Assembly (NCBI RefSeq): GCF_000024465.1
Contig: NC_014010.1
Coordinates: 1,116,001-1,180,000, forward strand
Length of the DNA stretch: 64,000 bases
DNA from: Candidatus Puniceispirillum marinum IMCC1322
Lineage (GTDB): Bacteria; Pseudomonadota; Alphaproteobacteria; Puniceispirillales; Puniceispirillaceae
Reading direction: 5' to 3'
The translations under genes were made by a program, and so were the position numbers. Below the pieces are notes generated by a model. The model was not told the DNA's origin. It searched no databases and was given only the letters and a program-made list of their open reading frames with translations. Positions 30,035-38,850 of the stretch are shown piece by piece (the first letter of the stretch is position 1; every line of letters begins with the position of its first letter).

Positions 30035-30457
30035 CTAATCCTCGTCTGCCAGATGAATGGCTTTTAATTGATCGGTTTCGCGGCGCAGTCTTTTGGTGGG
30101 GCGGCCGCTACCCCTTGTCCGGTTTTCAAAATCGCGTCCGGTTTTATCAACAGTCTTGGCTGTGACAACAGGCGGCGACAGATCATTATAAAGCGTAACC
30201 GCTTCGCTTGCTGGCCCACGGCGTTGTCCCAGCGCCACAATCTCGATAACCCGCACATCATTCTGTTGCACAAAGGTCAATATCTGTCCCACCACCACCG
30301 CGCGATGCGGCTTGTTCATGACTTCGCCATTCAAGCGCAATTTGCCGCTGGCAATGAGCCGTGTCGCCAAACTGCGGGTTTTGAAAAAACGCGCATACCA
30401 AAGCCATTTATCTAGCCGAAGGGCCTTTGTATCATCCGCCAATGGATTGTCTTTCAA
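30035..30457 (-). CDS. S4 domain RNA-binding protein (Hsp15-like)
   Basis: 140 residues. The S4 domain begins LRLDKWLWYARFFKTRSLA and continues SGKLRLNGEVMNKPHRAV, matching the Hsp15/YrfH family, which in E. coli recycles stalled 50S subunits carrying peptidyl-tRNA. The C-terminus is basic. The only usable start is TTG 30457, with AAAGGA about 11 nt upstream inside the end of the helicase gene. It lies 7 nt after the helicase stop and abuts the TerB gene. Confidence 0.85.
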   Translation of the reverse strand: MKDNPLADDTKALRLDKWLWYARFFKTRSLATRLIASGKLRLNGEVMNKPHRAVVVGQILTFVQQNDVRVIEIVALGQRRGPASEAVTLYNDLSPPVVTAKTVDKTGRDFENRTRGSGRPTKRLRRETDQLKAIHLADED

Positions 30458-30464
30458 TCAGCCA

Positions 30465-33440
30465 TCAGTCCTTTAGTTTCAGATTTGCAAGCACCGCAAA
30501 GGGCGAATTCGGATCTGCCTGTTTTTCGGCTGGACGCCGGTTTTGCGGTTGATTTCGAGATTGCTTTGGTGGCCGTTTTTTGGCCCCGCCCCTGTCAGAT
30601 TTGCTGCGCCCTTGCTGCGCTTTTGCGTTTTTGGGCTGGCCGTTACCGCGATCTGCATCGGCTTTGGTATCCGCATGCGCACCATTTGATGTCTGTTTGG
30701 CACGGCTAGGTGTGCGTTGAGGGCGGGCTTTGCGTTTACGCTCAAATAACTGGATCGCCGGTTTTTCCGGATCTTCCGATGCTTCTTCACCCACAATGAC
30801 ACAACCAAGATCAAGCAACATCGCGCCCATCTGTTCACGCGTTGCCCCGGCCAGCGACAGCATGTCCTCAGTCAGTTTGAAGCTACCAACACGCGCGGCG
30901 GTGCGCACCAGCATTGCCACACGCTCAACCATATCAACCCGCATCACACGACCACCAAGCCGGCGATAACCGACCGCCAGCCAGAAATTATCATCAACGC
31001 CTTCAGGTGCATCAATGGCAACGCGGCCTGCGGGCGGCTCGGCGGCAAAATCATTGCTGGACAGAAACCCCTGATCCAGATTCCAGAGCAAAGCACGTAA
31101 AGCAATCGGCGCTGGCTTCAGCATTTCCGGCATATAAAGGCTTTCAACGCCAAAGCGGATGCCTAGACGCGCCAAACGTGGCTTGTCAGCCTCATGCATT
31201 GCCCGCGTCAGATGCCCCACTTCGGCTGTCGGTAGCGAACCCAAACGCTCGAACAGCATATAGGCAATGCCTCTGGCCGCACCAGTCAGACCTGTGGGCG
31301 CTGACGGCGTTGCGTCAGCAGCTTCAGAAACATGCGCAGAAACGGGCGCAGAAACGGGCGCAGAAACGGGCGTAGAAACGGGCGCAGACGCAGAGTCTGA
31401 TACGGCTTCTGCTTTCAAATCCGAATCGGCTGAAGCCTCGCCTGCCGAAGCCGAAGGCACTGCTTCAGATGACGGCGGTGCTTCATTGTGTTTTTCTGCT
31501 GGCTCAGCAATTGTCATTGACGGCGCTGCATCTGGTGTCGCCAGAATGGTCAATCGGCCAAGCACTGTATCAATATGTGCATTAATAAAATCGGTCAGGC
31601 GCGCCACAAGACGTGTTGTCTGGTCAATCGAAAGAAGGTCACTGCTCAGCAGTTCAGTACGCGGACTATACAGGCTGTCGCCCTTGACCAGTCGCGCCAC
31701 TATGGATTCACGCCAGCTGATATTGCCCTTTTCATCCAATTTGAATGCCAGATCAGCCGATCCGGTAAAGGCACGAACACGGCGCTCTATTTCATCGGGA
31801 AGTCCCCGGCGGGCGGCGGCCAGAATTGTTGCCTTTTCTTCGCCCTCGGACAAGGTCGGCATGAAGACAAACCCATCAAGCTGTCCTACATTTTCACCTT
31901 CGACAAGAACCGTACCGTCGGCCTTAACTGATGCCATCAAATTCTTAGTTTCCTTCAGTCTTCTACTCAAATGGGCCGCGCGTTTATCAACAAATCGCTC
32001 AGATAGTCTTGAATGCAGACAATCAGACAAGCGATCCTCAATTTTACGAGCACGATCCTGCCATTCTGCGGGGTCATCTGTCCAGTCAGAACGGTGCGTA
32101 ATGTAAGTCCAGGTACGAATATAAGCAAGCCGCGTCATCAAAGTGTCAATATCGCCATCAAGCCGATCAAGCTGGGTCATCGCTTTGGCCACCATATCCG
32201 TGCCAAGCACACCATCCTCGACCAGCGCCAGATAGATCGATGCGAGCATTTCATAATGATTTTCATTCAGGCTCTGGCGAAAATCGGGAATGCAGGCGAC
32301 CTCCCATAACAGACGTACCTGCCGCGCACCCGACACGGCGTCTTTGATCTCGGGACGACCCGCCAGCGCCAGAAGCGCGCGATGATCCAGCGCATCACCT
32401 TTACGGAACAAAAACGGTAATGGCGGCGGCGCTTCGAGTGATCCAAGCAGCATATCAACCGAGGCAAAATTGAGATCACGGCTTCGCCAGTAAAAGGCTC
32501 GCAAAGGCGGAAAACGGTGCTGTTCAATCGCTTCGATCAATTCAGGTTCCAGCGCGTGACATCCATCGGTGACGCCAAATGTACCATCATTTATATGCCG
32601 TCCGGCACGTCCAGCGATCTGTGCCATTTCCGAGGCAGTCAGCTTGCGCATCTTGCGGCCATCATATTTGACATCAGCCGCCAGCGAGACATGCGACAGG
32701 TCAAGATTGAGCCCCATGCCAATGGCATCAGTCGCAATCAGGAAGTCAACCTCGCCATTCTGGTATAATTCGACCTGTGCATTGCGCGTACGCGGGCTAA
32801 GACGCCCCATGACAATGGCCGCACCACCGCGCTGACGCCGGATGAATTCAGCAATCTGATAGACATCAGCCGCCGAAAAAGCCACCACCGCCGCACGCCG
32901 TGGCAAACGGGTGAGCTTTTTGGGGCCACTATAGGATAGTTTCGACATACGCTGGCGGTAATCGATCTTGGCATCGGGCAATAATTGCCGCAACAGGGGT
33001 GCCGCCGTTTCTGCGCCCATGAACATCGTTTCAAACAGACCGCGCGCATGAATGATCCGGTCGGTAAAGACATGACCCCGTTCACGGTCGCCAGCAAGCT
33101 GTATTTCGTCAACACCCACAAATTCAAAACGCCGGTCAGGCAGTTCCCCTGCTCCATCGCCAAGTGCCGACAAAGTCAGAGATTCTGGCATCGATTCAAC
33201 GGTCGCGCAGATATAGCGCGCTGATGCCGGAATGATACGTTCTTCGCCTGTTATCAAGCCAACTTTGGCCGCACCAAGCCGCGCCACCAAGCGGTCATAA
33301 TTTTCACGCGCCAAAAGCCGCAGAGGAAAGCCAATGATACCACTGGCGTAACCTGTCATCCGTTCAAGCGCGAGATGCGTCTTGCCCGTATTGGTTGGCC
33401 CAAGAACCAAAGTTACATTTTCGGCTGAACGACGCGCCAT
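30465..33440 (-). CDS. SUV3-like DEAD-type helicase with disordered linker
   Basis: 991 residues. Walker A GPTNTGKT is at 14-21, motif II reads DEIQ rather than DEAD, and motif VI is QIAGRAGR, all as in mitochondrial Suv3 and its alphaproteobacterial homologues, which unwind RNA and work with ribonucleases. A Ser/Ala/Pro-rich linker at about 650-715 contains tandem VSAP repeats, then a conserved C-terminal domain and a basic tail rich in Lys/Arg/Gln. No clear ribosome binding site precedes the ATG. It leads a three-gene operon with the S4 and TerB genes, consistent with an RNA-related role. Confidence 0.9.
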   Translation of the reverse strand: MARRSAENVTLVLGPTNTGKTHLALERMTGYASGIIGFPLRLLARENYDRLVARLGAAKVGLITGEERIIPASARYICATVESMPESLTLSALGDGAGELPDRRFEFVGVDEIQLAGDRERGHVFTDRIIHARGLFETMFMGAETAAPLLRQLLPDAKIDYRQRMSKLSYSGPKKLTRLPRRAAVVAFSAADVYQIAEFIRRQRGGAAIVMGRLSPRTRNAQVELYQNGEVDFLIATDAIGMGLNLDLSHVSLAADVKYDGRKMRKLTASEMAQIAGRAGRHINDGTFGVTDGCHALEPELIEAIEQHRFPPLRAFYWRSRDLNFASVDMLLGSLEAPPPLPFLFRKGDALDHRALLALAGRPEIKDAVSGARQVRLLWEVACIPDFRQSLNENHYEMLASIYLALVEDGVLGTDMVAKAMTQLDRLDGDIDTLMTRLAYIRTWTYITHRSDWTDDPAEWQDRARKIEDRLSDCLHSRLSERFVDKRAAHLSRRLKETKNLMASVKADGTVLVEGENVGQLDGFVFMPTLSEGEEKATILAAARRGLPDEIERRVRAFTGSADLAFKLDEKGNISWRESIVARLVKGDSLYSPRTELLSSDLLSIDQTTRLVARLTDFINAHIDTVLGRLTILATPDAAPSMTIAEPAEKHNEAPPSSEAVPSASAGEASADSDLKAEAVSDSASAPVSTPVSAPVSAPVSAHVSEAADATPSAPTGLTGAARGIAYMLFERLGSLPTAEVGHLTRAMHEADKPRLARLGIRFGVESLYMPEMLKPAPIALRALLWNLDQGFLSSNDFAAEPPAGRVAIDAPEGVDDNFWLAVGYRRLGGRVMRVDMVERVAMLVRTAARVGSFKLTEDMLSLAGATREQMGAMLLDLGCVIVGEEASEDPEKPAIQLFERKRKARPQRTPSRAKQTSNGAHADTKADADRGNGQPKNAKAQQGRSKSDRGGAKKRPPKQSRNQPQNRRPAEKQADPNSPFAVLANLKLKD
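31335..31394 (-). repeat. 12-bp minisatellite in the helicase linker
   Basis: Five tandem 12-bp units starting at 31335: three are identical (gcgcagaaacgg), the fourth has one change and the fifth is diverged. They encode VSAP-type tetrapeptides. Being in frame, copy-number change would only lengthen or shorten the linker. Confidence 0.85.
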
Positions 33441-33546
33441 GGAAATATCGACAGAAACTAAGTTAGGAACAGATTAGACATATTCAAACAGGCAAAGCCT
33501 ACAGGGGTTTAAGCATTTGTACATGTGAAATCGGTTATAGCCCTGA

Positions 33547-33578
33547 ACAAAACCCCGCCGGAAATGCCAGCGGGGTTT
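33547..33578 (-). terminator. Rho-independent terminator of acnA
   Basis: On the minus strand AAACCCCGC+TGG pairs with CCG+GCGGGGTTT (stem 33550-33561 with 33567-33578, 5-nt loop), followed by TTGTT. It lies 44 nt past the acnA stop. Confidence 0.85.
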
Positions 33579-33621
33579 GATAGCTTGTCTCAAATGTAAG
33601 ACTTTTGGTTATGATGCTGGT

Positions 33622-36297
33622 TTAGGCCGCGGCCAGTTGACGAAGAACGTAATGCAAAATACCACCATTTTTGAAATAGGTGGCTTCGCCATCGGTATCG
33701 ATTCGTGCCAGAAGCGTTACAGACTGACTTTTGCCATCAGCACTTGTAAAGCTCGCCTGCACTTCCATGCCTGCCGAAATGCCGCCAGCAAGGCCAGTCA
33801 AAGACACACTTTCAGTTCCATCAAGACCAAGGCTTTCGCGGCCGACGCCTTCAGGGAACTGCAACGGCAGAACACCCATGCCAATCAGGTTGGAACGGTG
33901 AATACGCTCAAAGCTTTCGGCAATCACGGCCTTTACGCCCAATAGGCGCGTGCCTTTGGCCGCCCAATCACGGCTAGAGCCCGTACCATATTCCTTGCCG
34001 CCAATGACAATCAGCGCCGTGCCTTCATCAGCGTAACGCATTGCCACATCATAAAGCGGTGCCACATCACCCGACGGCACATGCTGGGCAAAACCGCCGG
34101 TAGTGCCTGTTGCCGCCATGTTTTTCAGCCGGATATTGGGAAAAGTGCCCCGCATCATGACCTTGTGATTGCCCCGACGCGAGCCAAAGGAATTGAAATC
34201 AACCGGACGCACCTGATGCTCGGTCAGGAAGTCTGCCGCTGGCGTATCACGGGCAATCGAACCTGCCGGCGAAATATGATCGGTGGTGATCGAGTCGCCC
34301 AGCAAGGCCAATATACGGCCATTTTCAATATCGCTGGCACCAGCTGGTACATCGCGGCTCATGCCTTCAAAATAAGGCGGATTCTGCACATAGGTCGAAC
34401 TATCATCCCAGTCAAAGGTGAGGCCAGCCGAGGTCTTGATCGCCTGCCATTCGGCGGTACCCTTGAACACGTCTGCATAGCGTTCACGGAACATTTCAGC
34501 CGAAATGACCTGATCAACAACCGTACGGATATCGTCATTTGATGGCCATAGATCGCGCAGATAGACATCATTGCCATCTTTGTCCTGACCTAATGGATCA
34601 TCATTCATCACCTTGCTGACCGATCCGGCAAGCGCATAGGCAACAACCAAAGGCGGCGAGGCCAGATAGTTTGCCGCAACATGCGGGCTGATCCGGCCTT
34701 CAAAATTCCGGTTGCCCGACAATACCGACGTAACCGTCAGGCCACCCTCTTCAACCGCTTTGGCAAGCGGCGCGGCAATGGGGCCCGAATTACCGATGCA
34801 GGTTGTGCATCCATAGCCGACCGTGTGAAAGCCAAGCGCATCAAGATGCGAGGTCAGACCCGCCTTATCAAGATAGGCCGACACCACCTGACTGCCAGGT
34901 GCCAGTGAGGTCTTAACCCACGGCTGAACTGTCAACCCGCGTTCATGTGCCGCCTTGGCCACCAGGCCGGCGGCAACCAGAACCGACGGGTTCGAGGTAT
35001 TGGTGCAAGACGTGATCGCCGCAATGACGACATCACCATCGCTGAGGCTGTAATCTGTACCGTCAATGGCAACTGATTTAGGCGCTGTCCGCCCTGTGGA
35101 TTCGGCAAGCGTAGCCGCAAAAGAGGCCGCCACATCCGGCAAAGCCACACGATCCTGCGGCCGTTTTGGGCCTGCCATTGATGGCACAACCGTGGCAAGA
35201 TCAAGCGACAATATGTCGGTGAAATGCGGATCAGCTGCATCGCTGGCACGCCACATGCCCTGCGCTTTGGCGTAAGCCTCGACAAGCGCTACACGGTCAT
35301 CATCACGACCTGTCAGACGCAGATAGTTCAGAGCCTCATCATCGATTGGGAAAAAGCCACAAGTCGCACCATATTCAGGTGCCATATTGGCAATTGTCGC
35401 ACGATCCGCCAAAGATAGCTGATCCAGACCAGGGCCAAAGAATTCGACAAATTTGCCAACAACGCCGCGCTTGCGCAGGGCTTCGACAATCATCAGCACC
35501 AGATCCGTCGCTGTCGCGCCTTCGGGGAGTTTGCCATCAAGACGGAAGCCGATCACATCAGGCACCAGCATCGAAATAGGCTGGCCAAGCATGGCGGCCT
35601 CGGCTTCGATACCACCAACACCCCAGCCCAATACGGCCAGACCATTGACCATGGTCGTGTGGCTGTCAGTGCCAACAACCGAATCCGGATAGGCAACCGT
35701 TTCGCCATCTTCATCGCGTGTCCAGATTGTCTGCGCCAGATATTCAAGATTGACCTGATGACAGATACCTGTTCCCGGCGGCACAACGCGGAAATTATCA
35801 AAAGCACCCGCGCCCCAGCGCAAAAATTCATAGCGTTCCTTGTTACGGGTGAATTCTAGCGCGGTGTTTTTGGCCGCCGCGTCAGCCCCGCCTGCATGAT
35901 CAACCATGACCGAATGATCAATCACCAGATCAACAGGTGATAGCGGATTGATTTTTTCAGGATTACCGCCAATCGTTCCCATCGCATCGCGCATGGCTGC
36001 CAGATCGACAACTGCCGGAACGCCGGTAAAATCCTGCATCAGAACGCGCGATGGACGAAAGGCAATCTCGCCGCCCTCGCCGCTTTCAGCCCAGTTTGCC
36101 AGCGCGCCGATATCGGCGGCCGTGACCGAACTTTCGTCCTGATTACGAAGCAGGTTTTCCAGCAAAACCTTGAGTGAAAATGGCAGACGTGCCAATGACG
36201 GATAAGTCTCGGCAAGGCTGGCAAGCGAGTAATAGCGGTATGTTTTGCTGCCGACAGTCAGATTAGCACGGCACGCGTCACGCAATGTCTTTGACAT
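33622..36297 (-). CDS. acnA: Aconitate hydratase A
   Basis: 891 residues from ATG 36297, chosen because AAAGGGG lies just upstream; the frame is open 32 codons further but without signals. It interconverts citrate and isocitrate in the TCA cycle. The iron-sulphur ligands are visible as AITSCTNTSNP and GYGCTTCIGNSG. The C-terminal swivelling domain has EYGTGSSRDWAAKG. It ends at a strong terminator (33547-33578) and is divergent from ccmABCD, a common alphaproteobacterial arrangement. Confidence 0.96.
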   Translation of the reverse strand: MSKTLRDACRANLTVGSKTYRYYSLASLAETYPSLARLPFSLKVLLENLLRNQDESSVTAADIGALANWAESGEGGEIAFRPSRVLMQDFTGVPAVVDLAAMRDAMGTIGGNPEKINPLSPVDLVIDHSVMVDHAGGADAAAKNTALEFTRNKERYEFLRWGAGAFDNFRVVPPGTGICHQVNLEYLAQTIWTRDEDGETVAYPDSVVGTDSHTTMVNGLAVLGWGVGGIEAEAAMLGQPISMLVPDVIGFRLDGKLPEGATATDLVLMIVEALRKRGVVGKFVEFFGPGLDQLSLADRATIANMAPEYGATCGFFPIDDEALNYLRLTGRDDDRVALVEAYAKAQGMWRASDAADPHFTDILSLDLATVVPSMAGPKRPQDRVALPDVAASFAATLAESTGRTAPKSVAIDGTDYSLSDGDVVIAAITSCTNTSNPSVLVAAGLVAKAAHERGLTVQPWVKTSLAPGSQVVSAYLDKAGLTSHLDALGFHTVGYGCTTCIGNSGPIAAPLAKAVEEGGLTVTSVLSGNRNFEGRISPHVAANYLASPPLVVAYALAGSVSKVMNDDPLGQDKDGNDVYLRDLWPSNDDIRTVVDQVISAEMFRERYADVFKGTAEWQAIKTSAGLTFDWDDSSTYVQNPPYFEGMSRDVPAGASDIENGRILALLGDSITTDHISPAGSIARDTPAADFLTEHQVRPVDFNSFGSRRGNHKVMMRGTFPNIRLKNMAATGTTGGFAQHVPSGDVAPLYDVAMRYADEGTALIVIGGKEYGTGSSRDWAAKGTRLLGVKAVIAESFERIHRSNLIGMGVLPLQFPEGVGRESLGLDGTESVSLTGLAGGISAGMEVQASFTSADGKSQSVTLLARIDTDGEATYFKNGGILHYVLRQLAAA

Positions 36298-36462
36298 GGC
36301 GGTTTCCCCTTTACGGTTGAACTTCACAAATAACAGAGCTGGCCAGCATGAGGAGCGCCTCAACGCGGTCACCCATCTTATAGCGCGTTTCACTTAATTT
36401 TTCCAGATGGAATTTTGGAAAACCTCTAGACCAAAGGCTGGTTTGACAGGTAAACATGCGGC

Positions 36463-37146
36463 ATGGCTAGTGATGCGGCATCTATGAACGGGCAACCGGG
36501 GAACGTACAACCGGGGCTTTGGCTTGACGCGGTGACGGTTCTGCGTGGCATCAGGCCGGTCATTCATGAATTCAGCAACCATCTTGATTGTGGCCAGCTT
36601 GGCCTTGTGCATGGCGCCAATGGCGCGGGTAAAACAACCTTGCTACGCGCGATTGCTGGACGGCTTCCTCTGGCAAGCGGTGCAATCACATGCACAGCAG
36701 GTTCGGGCAGGCTAGTTAACGGCGAAGAGGCGCGGCTTTATGTGGGGCATCAGGATGGCCTATCCAGCCAGATGAGCGGGCGTGAAAATCTGCATAGCTG
36801 GGCGGCGATGACTGGCTATGGTGATGCACAGCGGATCGAGGCAGCTCTTGCGGCGCTTGGCTGTCTGGGATTTGCCGACAGCATGGTGCGGCTGTTGTCA
36901 CGCGGACAAAGGCGACGGCTGGCACTGGCGCGGTTGAGGCTGGGCCCGAAAACGGCCTTATGGCTTCTGGATGAGCCGAATGTAGGGCTTGATGATGATG
37001 CACGCACAGCGCTGGATCGCATCATTTGCGCGCATATAGACAATGGCGGCATGGTGCTGGCAGCAACGCATCTTGATCTGGGTGCAACGCTTGGCAAGAC
37101 ACGGCAGATATGGACGCTAGGACACAAGGCGCATAAAGATGCATAG
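36463..37146 (+). CDS. ccmA: Haem exporter ATP-binding protein CcmA
   Basis: 227 residues. ABC ATPase with Walker A GANGAGKT, signature LSRGQRRRLALARL and Walker B LWLLDEP. With CcmB, CcmC and CcmD it powers release of haem-loaded CcmE during system I cytochrome c maturation. The first 18 or so residues are an extension beyond the conserved domain. It overlaps ccmB by 8 nt. Confidence 0.93.
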   Translation: MASDAASMNGQPGNVQPGLWLDAVTVLRGIRPVIHEFSNHLDCGQLGLVHGANGAGKTTLLRAIAGRLPLASGAITCTAGSGRLVNGEEARLYVGHQDGLSSQMSGRENLHSWAAMTGYGDAQRIEAALAALGCLGFADSMVRLLSRGQRRRLALARLRLGPKTALWLLDEPNVGLDDDARTALDRIICAHIDNGGMVLAATHLDLGATLGKTRQIWTLGHKAHKDA

Positions 37147-37867
37147 TGTTTACGCGCAGATAAAACGTGACCTTACCATCGCCTGGCGTAGCCGACAGGA
37201 TGTCGCTGTCATGCTGATTTTCTTTGTTATCATTATCGCCTTGTTTCCGCTGGCTTTTGGCCCGTCGGCGGCAACGCTAGAGCCACTGGCCGTACCGATC
37301 ATCTGGATCGCGGCACTGTTGTCGATTCTGGCCGGATTTGACGGGCTGTTTGCCGATGATGTGCGTGAGGGCTGGCTTGATCAGATCAGCATGCCAGTCA
37401 TCAATGAAACACCTGGCGACCCTCCAACTGGCGGGTTTTACCAATTAGGGCTTTATGCGCTGGCCAAGGCGGTAGCGCATTGGGTAAAAACCGGCGTGCC
37501 TTTATTGCTGACAACACCTTTGATGGCGATCATGCTTGCCATGCCACTGCATCAACTGGGCGCGTTACTGGTGGCACTGGCTGTGGGAAGCTGTTGCCTG
37601 ACCTTGCTGGGGATCATAGGCGCGGCATTGGCGCAAGGCGCACGGCGCGGCGGCGGGTTGATGGCCTTGCTGGTTCTGCCTCTGGCCGTACCCGTTCTGA
37701 TTTTCGGGGTGATGGCATCACAACCTGATATGACCATGCCCGGTACCTATATAATCGTAACCCCGCATCTGATGTTATTGGCGGCACTGGCGTTGCTGTT
37801 GCTGGCACTGGCACCGCCGGTGGCGGCGATGGCGCTGATCGAAAGCGACGGGGGTAGCGGATCATGA
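37139..37867 (+). CDS. ccmB: Haem exporter permease CcmB
   Basis: 242 residues with about six hydrophobic segments, as in CcmB. Motifs LAGFDGLFADDVREGWLDQ and the Gly/Leu-rich C-terminal half match the family. It overlaps ccmA by 8 nt, indicating coupled translation. Confidence 0.92.
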   Translation: MHSVYAQIKRDLTIAWRSRQDVAVMLIFFVIIIALFPLAFGPSAATLEPLAVPIIWIAALLSILAGFDGLFADDVREGWLDQISMPVINETPGDPPTGGFYQLGLYALAKAVAHWVKTGVPLLLTTPLMAIMLAMPLHQLGALLVALAVGSCCLTLLGIIGAALAQGARRGGGLMALLVLPLAVPVLIFGVMASQPDMTMPGTYIIVTPHLMLLAALALLLLALAPPVAAMALIESDGGSGS

Positions 37868-37912
37868 GGCTAGACATTGCGATTTCAACAAAAAGGGCTA
37901 TATCACACGGGC

Positions 37913-38650
37913 ATGTTTGATTTTCTGGCAAATCCGACGCGTTTTATGCGCATCGCCGACTGGCTGTTTCGCCCGCTGTTATTGATAACAGCGGTGACGA
38001 TGGCCTATGGGCTGTATCTGGGATTATTTGCCTCGCCGCCCGATTACCAGCAAGGCGAAACCGTGCGGATCATCTATATCCATGTGCCCGCTGCATGGCT
38101 GGCTTTGTTTGGCTATGTTGGGCTGGGATTATGCGGCCTGTTCTATATCGTCTGGCGGCATCCACTGGCAGATATTGCGGCGCGTGCGATAGCGCCTGTT
38201 GGGGCGATGTTTGCCTTTCTGACACTGGTTACCGGTGCCTTATGGGGTAAGCCCATGTGGGGCGCATGGTGGGTCTGGGATGCACGATTGACCTCGATGC
38301 TGATTCTGTTTTTCTTCTATCTGGGCGTGATCGCATTGGCGAATGGCTTTGACCGCCCTGAGCGCGGTAGTCGCCCCGCCGCCTTGCTGGCGCTGGTTGG
38401 GTTGATCAATGTGCCGATTGTTAAATTTTCGGTTGATTGGTGGCATACATTGCATCAACCTGCCAGCATCCTGCGCAGTGGTGGCCCCGCCATTGATCCG
38501 TCAATGCTGACGCCGCTTATTCTGATGCTGATTGCCTGTCATGGCTATTTTGCTCTGGTCGTTATTATGCGGATGCGGGCGCTGATCACCGCACGGCGTA
38601 TCGCCACGCTTGCCTTAAAGCGCCTTGGCAATAATGGTGGCATATCATGA
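37913..38650 (+). CDS. ccmC: Haem-handling protein CcmC
   Basis: 245 residues from ATG 37913; a TTG at 37877 is in frame but less likely. Six transmembrane segments and the periplasmic tryptophan-rich motif WGAWWVWDARLT identify CcmC, which loads haem onto CcmE. Conserved His residues appear in IYIHVPAAW and WWHTLHQP. Its stop overlaps the ccmD start (ATGA). Confidence 0.93.
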   Translation: MFDFLANPTRFMRIADWLFRPLLLITAVTMAYGLYLGLFASPPDYQQGETVRIIYIHVPAAWLALFGYVGLGLCGLFYIVWRHPLADIAARAIAPVGAMFAFLTLVTGALWGKPMWGAWWVWDARLTSMLILFFFYLGVIALANGFDRPERGSRPAALLALVGLINVPIVKFSVDWWHTLHQPASILRSGGPAIDPSMLTPLILMLIACHGYFALVVIMRMRALITARRIATLALKRLGNNGGIS

Positions 38651-38832
38651 ACAGCCTATTCGAAATGGTACAATTTGGCGGGTTTATCTGGGCCAGCTAT
38701 GCGATTGCCGCGCTGGCACTTATGTGGATGTTTGTGGCAAGCTGGGCAAGGGCAAGAACGCTTGCTAAAAAACTGCGCGCAATGATGCAAGAAGATGCCA
38801 GTGATAACAACGATAATGACAAGATCACATAA
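38647..38832 (+). CDS. ccmD: Haem exporter protein CcmD
   Basis: 61 residues with one transmembrane helix (about 13-32, GFIWASYAIAALALMWMF) and a charged C-terminus, the standard CcmD layout. Starts in the ATGA overlap with ccmC. The operon ends here: ccmE, ccmF, ccmG and ccmH are not in the window. Convergent with the RACo-like gene 18 bp away. Confidence 0.85.
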   Translation: MNSLFEMVQFGGFIWASYAIAALALMWMFVASWARARTLAKKLRAMMQEDASDNNDNDKIT

Positions 38833-38850
38833 GATATTGCTTACAGCAAT

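Noticed and set aside
31267-32106. 279-codon plus-strand open frame
   Set aside because: Antisense to the SUV3-like helicase; Ser-rich shadow with no family features.
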